DNA of 64,000 bases from Apiosordaria backusii. Lineage: Eukaryota > Ascomycota > Sordariomycetes > Sordariales > Lasiosphaeriaceae. A program made the translations under genes and the position numbers. Position 1 is the first letter of the stretch. Each line of letters starts with the position of its first letter. Where the stretch lies: positions 1,116,001 through 1,180,000 of the forward strand of contig JAUKTV010000012.1 in assembly GCA_030549205.1 (NCBI GenBank), read 5' to 3'. A model generated the notes under the pieces. That model was not told where the DNA came from. It worked only from the letters and a program-made list of their open reading frames with translations, and made no database searches. Of this stretch, positions 36,395-46,480 are shown in pieces.

Positions 36395-37456
36395 TCAGGG
36401 CGAATCAACCTCCATACTAACATACTCATAATACGGCAACTCCCTTGCCAGCTTCTCTCCCACGCCGCCCACTAAACACTCATCCTCGCTCGAGTCCGGC
36501 TCATCCAACTCCTCAATCCTCGACGTCCTCGCCTCGTGTTGAAACACACTACTCCTCCTCCTCATGTGATGATGATGATCAACCATACTAACCCTCCTCC
36601 TCATCCTCCTTCCCCCCGTTCCTCCTTCGTCAGATTGCCCCGGCCCTAACCAAGGCTTCAAATCCTCCAAATCAGTATCACTCCCGATACTCTCACTAAT
36701 CGTCCTCTTCCCTATACTCCCGCTCGTCATCCTCCTCTTTTTCTTTTCTTCTCTTCTCTTGATCAAAAACTCCCTGTAGTCCGCCTCGTCGAGGTCGGTC
36801 TCGTCTGATTCATCATTGTCATCGTCGCAGTTGAGGTTGTGGAGGCTGAATATAAATGTCTTGTCCATGACGGGACGTCTGGTGCGGGATCTGGAGCGGG
36901 ACCGGTTGGACTCGGCGTATTCGATATAATCCGGCCGAATTACCCCCTCCCTCTCGTTGTCGCTGTCGGCAAAGTCGCTGAGTTCTTCAATAACGAAATT
37001 GGTGTCGGTCTCGGCGATGACACGGCCGACGGTGATGGATGACCGGCCTATCCTGGCGGAAATGTGTGGAATCTGGGGTAGGTGTGGGGAAGCCTGTTGT
37101 TGCTGCTCAGGGGTGACGGACCGGGATGGCCCGGCGGGGTGGGAATCATTGTCGTTGTCGTCGGATTCGTCGTCAGAGGACGAAGACGAAGAGCAGCTCG
37201 TCGTCCGCGGAGACAATTGATCCGGGCGGCCGCCATGGAACGCCACCGGAACTCCTCCGGTTGACAAGGGGGGCGGCGCCATGGGGCGGAGGTGTTGGTG
37301 GTGGTGACGAGAATGCGGAAGCGGCGGCGGCGTGGGCGCAGACACCCCCGAGGGCGGGGGACTGCTTTTGCGGCCAAAAACCGGGGAGGCGGTTCGCGGG
37401 GTCTCTGGCGGAGAGGTAGGTCCCACGTTTTGAGAGATTTTCCCGTTGGGCCACAT
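36395..37456 (-). CDS. Unknown acidic, Ser/Asp-rich protein
   Basis: I do not recognise this gene. The start chosen is the ATG at 37456; the frame is open a little further upstream but without an ATG. The 353-residue product has a Pro/Ser-rich N-terminus (about 1-85), an acidic Ser/Asp cluster (about 90-110), a patch rich in SRSRSRTRR, and a more ordered-looking core: RIGRSSITVGRV, DKTFIFSLHNLNCDDDNDE, EADYREFLIKRREEKKKRR and DLEDLKPWLGPG. The C-terminus repeats short acidic and His/Arg blocks and ends MEVDSP. It is probably nuclear, judging from basic patches and acidity. The strand bias of codons and the length of the frame support a real gene. Confidence 0.65.
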   Translation of the reverse strand: MWPNGKISQNVGPTSPPETPRTASPVFGRKSSPPPSGVSAPTPPPLPHSRHHHQHLRPMAPPPLSTGGVPVAFHGGRPDQLSPRTTSCSSSSSSDDESDDNDNDSHPAGPSRSVTPEQQQQASPHLPQIPHISARIGRSSITVGRVIAETDTNFVIEELSDFADSDNEREGVIRPDYIEYAESNRSRSRSRTRRPVMDKTFIFSLHNLNCDDDNDESDETDLDEADYREFLIKRREEKKKRRMTSGSIGKRTISESIGSDTDLEDLKPWLGPGQSDEGGTGGRRMRRRVSMVDHHHHMRRRSSVFQHEARTSRIEELDEPDSSEDECLVGGVGEKLARELPYYEYVSMEVDSP

Positions 37457-39561
37457 GGTAGGTGGTGTGTTGCGATGCAAAGAAATTTGCAAAAGCCGGT
37501 GACGGAATTTCTAGGCTTTCCGTTTTGGATAAAAAAAGATGCTTGCTGGGGTATTGTCACAGCGGTGTGTGAGTGGTGCCAGTCTCGTCTGGGGGAAACT
37601 CTTATCGATTGCCCGCCCTCGTGGGAGAGAGTGTGGGGGTTACGAAGCAAAAGAAAGAAAAAAAATGGCGGGGAAGCGGAATGTCGCGCGTATGATGCGA
37701 TGCAAGTAATGGCGAATCAAGGTGTCAGGACCCAAAGAAGGAATCTCCAGCGAGGAGAAGATATCGGACTTCGGTTGGTTGTCATGATAATATCGTCCAG
37801 AGTCTAGGTGCGGTTCCGTGCAGCCCAGGCTGATTCCCGATATTGGGGAATTGTCTGAGCAGGATCGAAGCAAGCAATTGGGAATTGCGGGGTGCTCGAT
37901 GAAAAAGACTGGTCGGTTTGCGCCGTTGCGCTGGTGGTTGCCGACGAAGGAGCTGACTGACTGACTGACTGACGGGTAGCCAGATGAGTGGAAGCCGGCA
38001 GCTCGGGGGGCGGGCTGAGGGGTGGTGTGTCCGTCCGGTGTGTGTATGTGGTGTGTGGTGTGTGGTTGTGGTTGTGCGTGTGTGTTGTTATTACTCTTTC
38101 GAGATCCGTCAAATAAATGAATTGTCCGTCCGAGCAGCAGCAACAGAGGACAAAGAAAGCTTATCAGTTCCGGAGATGGCTTTTTAACATGTACCAAAGA
38201 CTGGGCCAATATCACAGGCTACAGATGTCGAGTGGTGGGTTGGGCTCCGGACCGAGGACCCATCTTATACATTTTGGCAGCATTTCTCCTGTGCCTGGCT
38301 GCCATGGGTTGCAGCAGGGTTTTCAAGCCCCCCTATGCTTCCAATGGCGCCCAGTGGGACCACAGGAAAGGGACAGAACAAAGAAGAGGAATGTCGGTAC
38401 GGCGTGGTCGGAGAACAGAGCGGCGCCTTTGGGCAGCAATGCTCCGTCTAATCCCTGAACATTTTCCCCAGACGAAATGTTACAGGCCGACATCACGACA
38501 ACAAACCGGCGGTCGGTCCATGCCCGGATGTCTGAGTCCTCGGCTCCGTTAGGGGGCGTGGGCGGCGTCTTGACGGTTGAGTTGTCACTGTTCCATCGTG
38601 TCATGGCTGCTGCGCAAACGAGCATGGAAGCTCTCATGCAGCATTCTCCCGCCCTGTCCGTCCACAAGGCTGGTGTCCGGGGGAACATCAAAAATAGACT
38701 TGTGTCCAATGAAGGGGTCAGAAAGATCATTCTGCCGGCTGCAGGATGCGTGTCTGCTGTTGGACGTGGGTGCAGGAGAAAAGATTGCTTGGATGAGCAG
38801 ATCCCGTTGCCATTTTCGCCAATGCGCATTCACACGCTCACACGCACCAACAGAGTTTGGGCTGTGTCATTTCGCGGCTGGGCCACATATTGAGATGCTG
38901 TGAGCAAATATCGGAATCCAGAGCTCTTCAAGAGTCCAAGGAAGCTTCCAAGAACCTGGTGGAGCGCAGTATGTCCCAGTGCCGGTTGGGCGTCATTCTT
39001 TCCGGCACCTGCAGGGTGTGAACAGGGGATCCTTCCGTAGCTCTTCAAGAGAGCGGGCCGTAGACATCGCCGGTGGAGTGCTGTCAATGTGTCCATCTGT
39101 GAGAGGAATGGCATTCGGCCGTTTGAAAAAACGGTGTGTAAGGAATACACGAATACATGATCTCGCATGAGCTCTCACCGACATGCTGCTAGAGATCCAA
39201 AGTGTGTCGAGCGTTACGTCCTTGAGGCTGGGTCAGTCCCGTCTGGAAAGGCATGTGCCGGAACCGGTTCCGAACAGGCCGAGACAACTGCGTCATTGCA
39301 AGCTCTCATTCACAAATAATTTCTTGAATATCAACGAGGGGCAATCTGAGATTTGGTGCCTATCATATCATAACCGTCACGTGACAGCGGGGTGATTATC
39401 GCGGGGCATATCAATCCCGCCGCCAAGAAATCCGATAACCTCCAAGCCGAACCCAAGCTCCTGATCGTGAATCGCGACTACTGTTTCCATTTCCACGCGC
39501 AACACGTCTCAACACGACTAACTATTCTCCACATCCTCTAAACCACCTTAATACTAGCAAT
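37457..39561. other. Long intergenic region between divergent genes
   Basis: About 2.1 kb upstream of both the unknown acidic gene (-) and SPC34 (+). It holds a (CTGA)n microsatellite and GT-rich sequence at 38035-38095. Several open frames of 100-170 residues on both strands lack motifs and overlap each other. AGCTCTTCAAGAG occurs twice (about 38930 and 39040). Confidence 0.5.
37953..37973. repeat. (CTGA)5 microsatellite
   Basis: Five perfect CTGA units plus one base in the intergenic region upstream of the unknown acidic gene. Confidence 0.8.
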
Positions 39562-40399
39562 ATGTCCCTCATATCCGCCCACCTCGAACAAATCTCCCTC
39601 TCCTGTCAAGGCATCGACAGCCTCCCGTACGTTTCTATTCCCTCCTCTACCAAAGTAAACAAAGCCCCTAACTCACCCCTCCCCATATAGCTTCCCCCCA
39701 CCCAAAATCTTCACCAACGCCCTCCTCTCCTCCCCCGACATCACCTCCCTCATCCGCGACACTGAAACCCACGAGCGCGCCCTCTTCTCCGTCCCCGCCC
39801 CCCCACCACCACCAACACACACATCCAACCCCTCCCCGGATCAACAACAACCCAGTAATAAACCCTCCAACCGCCGGCACACCGTCTTCAACGTCGCCGC
39901 CGGGGAAGTAACCACCGGACCACCCCCCAATTCCACCTCCACTTCCCGCCGCTCCACCGCCGTAGCCGCCGTCCTAGGCGGGGACCTCCACGCCCACCTC
40001 ACCCGCAGACAACAGCACAAAGAAGGGGAGGTCGACATTGAGATCCTCCTCCAGGGCGCAGAAAAGCTCTGCGGTGTATACGCTCTCCCGGGCGCGTTGG
40101 AAAGAATCCCGCAGCTGAGAAGGAAGTGGGAGATGCAAGGGCATACGCTGCAGTATTATGAGCAAAAGGTGGCGGAACAGCAGCAGCAGTTGGAGGAGCA
40201 GATGAATCAGTGGGATGATGACGGGGATGAAGATGAGGAGATGGAGGATGCTGATGCGGCGAACAAGAGGGATTATATCACGGAGGAGGATGTACGGCGG
40301 GATGAGGAGGAGGTAAGGGCGCTAGAGAGGAGGAAGAGGGAGCTGCAGGCTAGGTTGAGACAGGTGGAGGGGGATTTGGGGGGGTTGATGGATATTTGA
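39562..40399 (+). CDS. SPC34: DASH complex subunit Spc34
   Basis: Subunit of the fungal-specific DASH/Dam1 ring that links kinetochores to spindle microtubules. Exons are 39562..39626 and 39691..40399 (64-bp intron), giving 257 residues. The N-terminal block shows LEQISLSCQGIDSLPFPPPK (interrupted by the intron after SLP), KIFTNALL, ITSLIRDTETHERALFS, the family signature. A Pro/Ser/Thr-rich linker, a short helix ending YALPGALERIPQLRRKWE, and a C-terminal coiled coil with an acidic insert (EDEEMEDADA) follow. The DsbA-like gene converges on it with 94 bp between stop codons. Confidence 0.92.
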
Positions 40400-40493
40400 G
40401 ATGTTCGCAGGGAAGTTTCCAGATTTGATGGGACGTAGAAAATTCTGGGGATATTTTATTTTGGGAGGGCCTCTTGAGATTGGTTGGTCTTAA

Positions 40494-41286
40494 CTAGCAG
40501 GTTACGCCTTCAGAAGAAGCACTGCTGACAGCGGGAGCAGATGCCTTTATCCGACGCAGGATCTCAACAAACTTGTCTGCGTCTTGGGCCCCTTCTACGC
40601 GGTACCGACCGTTGATGGTGAAGTTGGGAACACCAGAGACACCATCCCTGTACGCCTCCTCAACCTCTCGGTCAACCTCTGGACCGCCCTTTCCCTCATC
40701 AAGCCAGGTTTTGACCTCCGACTTATCCAGCCCTCCCTTCTCACCAGCCGCAATCAAGACATCATGAGATGTGATATCCCCATCCTCCTCAAAATGAAGC
40801 TTGAAAAGCGCCGAGATGACACTATTCTCAACCTCATTCGACTTGGTCTTGGCCAGCTGGACGAGCCGGTGGGCGTCACGGGTGTTGCCAATCCTAGCCT
40901 TGAGCGAGAAGTTGATGCCCTCAGCCTCGCCGAATCGTTTGAGCATCATGGTCGACATGGCGAGTCTATCCGGGCCGAACTTTTTGAGGAGGTGCTCATC
41001 GCGGTCGATGCTGGTTTTTGGGAGGGAGGGGTCGAGGTAGAAGGGATGCCAGTGGATGTTGAATGTGTCGTTTGCGGCGCCGGGGACATCTTTTTTGTAG
41101 GCGACGATGGCCCGTTCGAGACGTCGCTTGCCTAGATAGCACTATAAAATATTAGGGTGGTTTGCATGGGGACCTTGTTTGGTTTTGAGGTGGGTTGAGG
41201 TGGTCATAGCATGGTTCTTAGCATAGGGCTGAACCTACCCAGGGGCAGATGGCGTCGGAGACGATTTTGATGTCGAAGATGGTCAT
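40494..41286 (-). CDS. DsbA/FrnE-family thioredoxin-fold oxidoreductase
   Basis: Thioredoxin-fold protein of the DsbA/2-hydroxychromene-2-carboxylate isomerase group. Exons are 41286..41239 and 41141..40494 (97-bp intron), giving 231 residues with no signal peptide. The CPWC active-site motif at residues 14-17 is split by the intron exactly between Trp and the second Cys. Later landmarks are NTRDAHRLVQLA, FEEDGDITSHDVL, and the cis-Pro loop SGVPNFTING. Fungal relatives are poorly studied; a role as protein disulphide or glutathione-dependent oxidoreductase is inferred from the fold. Confidence 0.9.
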
Positions 41287-42913
41287 TTTGGAGGTGAGTG
41301 GGCAAATACAGCAAAAGCTATGAGCATGACAGGTTTGGGGTTAAAAATGTGGTCTTTTGAAGAAGAACTGATGATGCCATTGCTGTCTTAAATTTGGAGG
41401 TTATCACCCCTCATTGTGGCTACTTGCTGAAGAATGGCTGACAAATCCGGTTGCGGTTGCTCATCCAGGCTCCTGGGTTTTTTGATGGAAGTTGCGGACT
41501 GTCTCTCTTTTCCATTTCAAAATGTCTGAGAATTGAAGTCGACCATGATCAACATGTTTTCAACCAAGGCAACGATGTTGACGATACTCTTGGGTGGAAG
41601 CTCCAGTGTTGACGTCGGATGCGGAGGCTTGGTCTTCAGCCAGTTCTTCCGCTTCCATAGTAAGCTGCGTTGCCCTTCGCAATTCCATAATGGGAGGGTA
41701 TTAAGATTGAAGAGGGGGGCCATCAAGAGCCTCGCTTGTTTTCTCACACGGAGAAGGAATCGGGGGTGACGCAGTCCAGTCCAGTCCTCAGCGCTTCAAC
41801 TGCCCTAAAACAGAGAGGCTGGGGAAAGCTCGCAAAGAAAAAAGCAGCCAACAATGCGTCACCAGGTGGGGCATTTTCCCACTTTACGCGGCGCATAACC
41901 CCTGTATCTGGGCTCTTGGCAGGACAGCGCACCCATGTCTAGTTTGCCCGGACAACGGATCCAATGTAAATAAAGTCGGTGGTTGGGCAACCGGAGCAAA
42001 GCCATCAGGGTCCCAACGACTGCATGTGTGGGTTGGTTGTGTGTTGCATGGGAAGAAGAGAGAAATCCAGATGGCTAGGAACACCACACCATCGTCCCTT
42101 GATTCCCAAAGCTCCATTCTTCCTAGCTTTTTTTTTTTTTGATCCTGGATTTCCACTCTTTGAAAGAAAGCGTCGTCTCAGAATACCCTCACCAACCAGC
42201 CACCGGCATTTTTGCGGTTTTGCGCAAACCTGACCTGGAGTATCTCTCCACCCCCCACTTGTAAGTCCAGAACCCAGCCATTCTTGGTGAAGCGTCCGCA
42301 TCATCCCACAGCTGGGACCTGCAGAATTCCTCGCTTTCCCGCTCTTGCATTCCTCCCTTCTCCTCCTTTTTGGTGTTTTCCGTCTCTGACAAACTCCATC
42401 TTTTTTTGAGATACACAGACTACTCTACTAGACACCAGAGTGTGCAGATTCAAGGGTCCGCCTGGTAGTCCACTCATTATCAATCATACATACTGGTGTG
42501 GTCACAAACCCCCCTGACCTGAGTCTGTTGTTGTTTGTTGTTGTTGTGTGTTGAGCGAGCAAATAGTAGTAGTACCTTGCGCCGCCGCGGGTCTGTCTAT
42601 CTTGCTCCTGCCTTGACGTTTTGATCTTGGTCTAGGATCTCGCCGACGACTTGCGATTCAGGACCCTGTCACATTCCTCGGCAGTGTTCAGCTTCACGAG
42701 GGACGAAGCGAAGGTCGATAAAGAAGACAATAGGCGCCACATTCCAACACCACGACAACTTCAAAAGGGACGATTAGTGGAAGGGACTGCTGCGGCCAAC
42801 CGCCAATCTACACCCCAACCGTCACTCCGGCGTACACGCGGAGGGCGGGTGTGTGGGTTTATTCCTTGTGAAGGAAATCGGTTAGGAAAGAAGAAGCCAA
42901 CACCACAGTCAAG
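41287..42913. other. Divergent promoter region, DsbA-like gene and FIG1
   Basis: About 1.6 kb without a supported gene. T-runs at about 42130 and 42400 and a GTT-rich repeat (TTGTTGTTTGTTGTTGTTG) near 42525-42545 are visible. From 42200 the plus strand is pyrimidine-rich, suggesting the FIG1 promoter and leader. Confidence 0.5.
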
Positions 42914-43943
42914 ATGGCGACAAGAGTGCAATTAGGATGGTACCGTATGTTCAACTTTCCCCCCGGCGCATATATATATTGCGACAACTGACGTGAGGAA
43001 TGTTCGCTAACTTTTGAGCTTTCAACACCAACAGGATGGGTACCATTCCTCGGCTACCACCACGTGCTGATGATTCTCATCGCCGTAACCCTCATCCTAT
43101 TATGTACGTCCTCTCCCATCCCCCGTCCCCGTTCCCATTCCTCCCTCCTCCTCTTACTAACACTCAAGAAATATAGCCCTCCTACTAGCAGGCTGCTCCT
43201 CCTCAGCGCCCCTCATCCCCGACATTTTCCTCCTCAGCATCTACTACGAAAAGTACACCGCCGTCCCCGACACGGCTCAAGTCGACTACCGCGTCTCGGA
43301 AGCCATCTCCAACATTGTCGGCGACGCCCGCTTGCAAGCCAGGGTGGGGTACTTTGGGATTTGCATCAGCACCGACGGGGGCAGTTGGCTGTGCAGCAAT
43401 AATGCGACGAGTCTGGCGAATGAGATTAGCGTGGAGCAGGACCCGCTGAATCTGATTTGGCTGTCGAGCCAGTTTAAGGATATGATTGTTTTTCCGTATT
43501 TACTGTAAGCTTTTTTTGTCACACACTATATATTTGGAAAGTAGGGTTGCTAACAAAGGGTGGGGGATAGGATCATCGCGATTATCTTTGCCTTTATCTG
43601 CCTGCTGCTCCTGGCTACGTTCCCGGGCTGGCACGAGGAGGAGGATTCGGAGGGTTCAGAGAGGGAGGTCAAGCCCTTCCCTAGCAGGCCGGTGTCGCAG
43701 GTTGCACTGGCGATTATTTTCATCGCGTCGATTTTCGTGCTGGTTAGTGTGCTGTGGCAGCACACGGCGTCAGTGGCGGCGAGTATTATCGCGCAGGACT
43801 TTGGGAATGGGTCAGTATTGGCCGGGGTGGGGAGTAGTGCGATGGTGATGGGTTGGTTTAGCTTTACGCTGCTGATTATTGTGACGATTGGGTTGTTGGT
43901 GATGATATTGAGTATGGCGGTGTTGTCGGATATTATGGCATAA
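42914..43943 (+). CDS. FIG1: Fig1-family calcium regulator and membrane fusion protein
   Basis: Four-span plasma membrane protein that assists low-affinity calcium influx and membrane fusion during mating and hyphal growth. Four exons: 42914..42944, 43035..43103, 43177..43504, 43571..43943, giving 266 residues; splice phases agree and intron 2 has a TTACTAAC branch. Membrane segments are VLMILIAVTLILL..., then after a large extracellular loop IIAIIFAFICLLLLA, VALAIIFIASIFVLVSVLW and FTLLIIVTIGLLVMI. The loop bears the Fig1 signature GYFGICIS and WLCSNNAT, with a likely disulphide. Confidence 0.93.
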
Positions 43944-44936
43944 CCGGGAAGGAGGGGAGATAGGAGGGTTGTTTTATTATGAAGAGTATATGAATATGGA
44001 TGCGACGAAGGACGACAATTGTTTATTGGGAAGGGTGGTGGGTAGATGGGAAAGTACATACTACGACAACGCACGACGACGAACCGACCAACCATGACCA
44101 AGATTCTTTTGGGGATTTGGGAAACGGGGGTGGGGGGAAATGTCGGCGTACATTGTTTGTTCATGTCATGTTGTTTATTTGTTTTGGGGGTTTTTTGTTT
44201 ACATCTTGTTTCTTTTTTTTCCTTCTTCAGCTGCACATTTACGGCATGAGCACAGCACAAAAATTCCTCTCTGACACACTGCGAAGTGGACTCAATGAAT
44301 ATAATGATGGATGGAATGGATTGGTGGGAGGGAGGGGGTATATGGAAGAATGAAAGAAGATTTGGGAAAGAAACCACGACGATTAACTTGGGTGGATAGG
44401 GTGGGATTGACCGTGGGAAACTGGATATGGGTGGCTTGAACTTGCTGTTTCTTTGTATTAGGGCGGGAGAGGAAGCGATTGAGTTTCGGTAGGAAGCAAG
44501 CGTTGCAGCCATTCAGTATCGTATGTGTTAGTTGGTGTGTGGGAGCGGGAAATTATACTAGGTAGCGTTTATAAAGGAGTTGATAGGAGTTCATATGGGC
44601 TTGGGAAGAATTGATATTTGTTGTTTTACTGATACTTTGATATTTTCCGTACGTGTGACGTTTTTCAAGGTGAGTTCTTGTGTTTTGGCTTTGTGGTTTA
44701 TTGGTTAAAATATGCGTGTTTGCGTTGTGGCAGAGAACAGTAATAAGGGTGACGACTGAGGTTATGAAGAGTTATCCAAAGCGAGACCAAGGAAATAGCG
44801 TTATGATGCTTGAAATATGTCTGAAAATTGTACATATGACAATAACAACAGGGGTATCACTTCTATGCTATTTAAACACACGCTCCAAGCTCAAAACAAA
44901 AATGTCCCAAGGTGCTGCCACCATATCGCCCGCCGC
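43944..44936. other. Convergent intergenic region
   Basis: Lies between the 3' ends of FIG1 (+) and the RING-like gene (-). The sequence is rich in G and T on the plus strand, with a T-rich run at 44180-44220. No gene was recognised. Part is likely long 3' UTR of FIG1. Confidence 0.5.
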
Positions 44937-46138
44937 TTAATTTACTCGACTGTGTCTCCTTATGTCACTCCCCTTGCCCACTGGATTGTTCCTTTTCCTG
45001 TTATTTCGAGCAGGTCGAGAAGGCCTCCAATGATCACCGGTTTCGTCTGTCCAGCTATAGCCCCTCTCCTCCCTCGTCTCTGCGTCATCCACCTCGTCTT
45101 CATGCCCGGTCCTCCTCTTACTACGATTATTCTCCAAAGAAGGATACTGAACCCCGCCATCCCACCCCTCCAAACTCATATTCCCGATCGGGTGTCCCCG
45201 CCACCTCATCCAGTTTTTGAGCTCATGGAGAAACAAGCTCGTTCTGTCCTCGCCGTTCTCTGGTAGTAGTATATAGTCTTGCAGCAAGGTGTGGGCGTTG
45301 GCAGCGCCGGATTCTGACTGTATGTCGACCGTTTTTAATATCGCGATGGCGTACTCGAGCATGAATTCTCTGTTTTGTTGGCTTCTGCTGCTCTCGGTGT
45401 TTGCGGGTGATAAAGGGAAGAAGACTTGGAGTTCACGGCGGAGGAAGAGGCGAGCTTTTGACAAGAGGTGAGGGGTGGAGGAGAGGATTGCTGGTGGTGG
45501 GCAGGAGGGGAGGTAGGAGGTGTGTGGGGAGGAGCCGATGTCTATTCGTAAGCCGGGGTAGGTTAATATAATACAGTGGGGAGATTTAAGATATGGTAGT
45601 TTCGAAAGGGGAACATCTTACGGAGCGAGTAGAGGTTGTGTCGGTAGATGTATCTCCTTCTTTCAAGTGCCTCGTCTACATCGCGGTTTGACCGCCGGGT
45701 GACGGGAGGGCGGTTTCTATGTCGAATTCGATACCGGTTGTTCCAGGCTGTGAAGTTTGGTTCTGGTATTGGGATGTATTCTTGTCGGTTGTCGAGTTTG
45801 GCAGCAGGGGGTGGGACGGTGTACAAGTTATCTTTTTGCGAGTCGGTGTCGATATACCGAACTTGAGTGACGCCAGTCTTGCATAGCGGGCAAAAGGGCT
45901 GTTCTTGTAGCCAGCTGAGGAGACACAGGAAGTCAAAGTTGGAGTGGGCGCATGGGAGGGCGGTGGAGGGGGAGGTGATGGTTTCTAGGCAGATTACGCA
46001 GGGGTTGTCGTCGCTGTCTGAGGATTTGATCTCGGTGAGGGTGAGTTGAAGAATCTGGGATTTCATGTCGCTTGGGTCGAGATTTTTGTCGGAGGGACCG
46101 GCTGGTATTGGCGGTGGTGGTTCTGGTGTGTCCTCCAT
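44937..46138 (-). CDS. Atypical RING-finger protein, probable E3 ubiquitin ligase
   Basis: Exons are 46138..45622 and 45541..44937 (80-bp intron, GTAAGA...AATAG), giving 373 residues. The intron joins YSL to HIGSSP and keeps HLLSKARLFLRRELQVF, a conserved block in this fungal family. The RING-like centre has C47/C50, C63/H65, then D69/C72 rather than two Cys, then C83/C86, so one ligand appears to be Asp in SNFDFLCLLSWLQ. Downstream is an Arg-rich linker (RNRPPVTRRSNRDVD), then helices around EYAIAILKTVDIQSESG and a basic C-terminus. Ligase activity is inferred. The promoter is shared with SLD2. Confidence 0.82.
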
Positions 46139-46362
46139 GGTGTTGAAGAGCTGGGTGATGAATGTCGCCTCCCTGATGAATAACTATTGCAATGTCACCT
46201 CTGATAGAGCGCCAGTAAGGTATGTACTGACAGCGGAACCTCGTTCAAGAAATACTTTGTAGCTATTGATCTAGTTCTCTATTTTCTTCAATCCTCAAAG
46301 ATGCGATGCCCCTGCTGTGATCTCATTGTGGGGCGCGGGGTGGACGTGCTAAATTTGACAAG

Positions 46363-46377
46363 ACGCGTTGGACGCGT
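46363..46377. promoter_or_regulatory. Tandem ACGCGT (MCB) sites upstream of SLD2
   Basis: Two perfect ACGCGT palindromes at 46363-46368 and 46372-46377, separated by three bases, lie about 105-118 bp before the SLD2 ATG in the 342-bp divergent promoter. This is the canonical MBF site. A GGTACC pair follows just downstream (46381-46395). Confidence 0.6.
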
Positions 46378-46480
46378 CGAGGTACCCAGGTACCTCTCCA
46401 TACTTTAAGATAACAAGATCCTCCCCCAGTTACCACCAGCTACACCAGACGACCCGTACACCCGCCCCAGAGACCATTTC

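Noticed and set aside
38929..39055. AGCTCTTCAAGAG present twice, near-palindromic
   Set aside because: Only two short copies with 5-bp arms; too weak to call a regulatory or mobile feature.
38323..39168. Minus-strand open frames of 112-168 residues
   Set aside because: No motif, unbiased composition, overlapping frames on the other strand; likely chance in GC-rich intergenic DNA.
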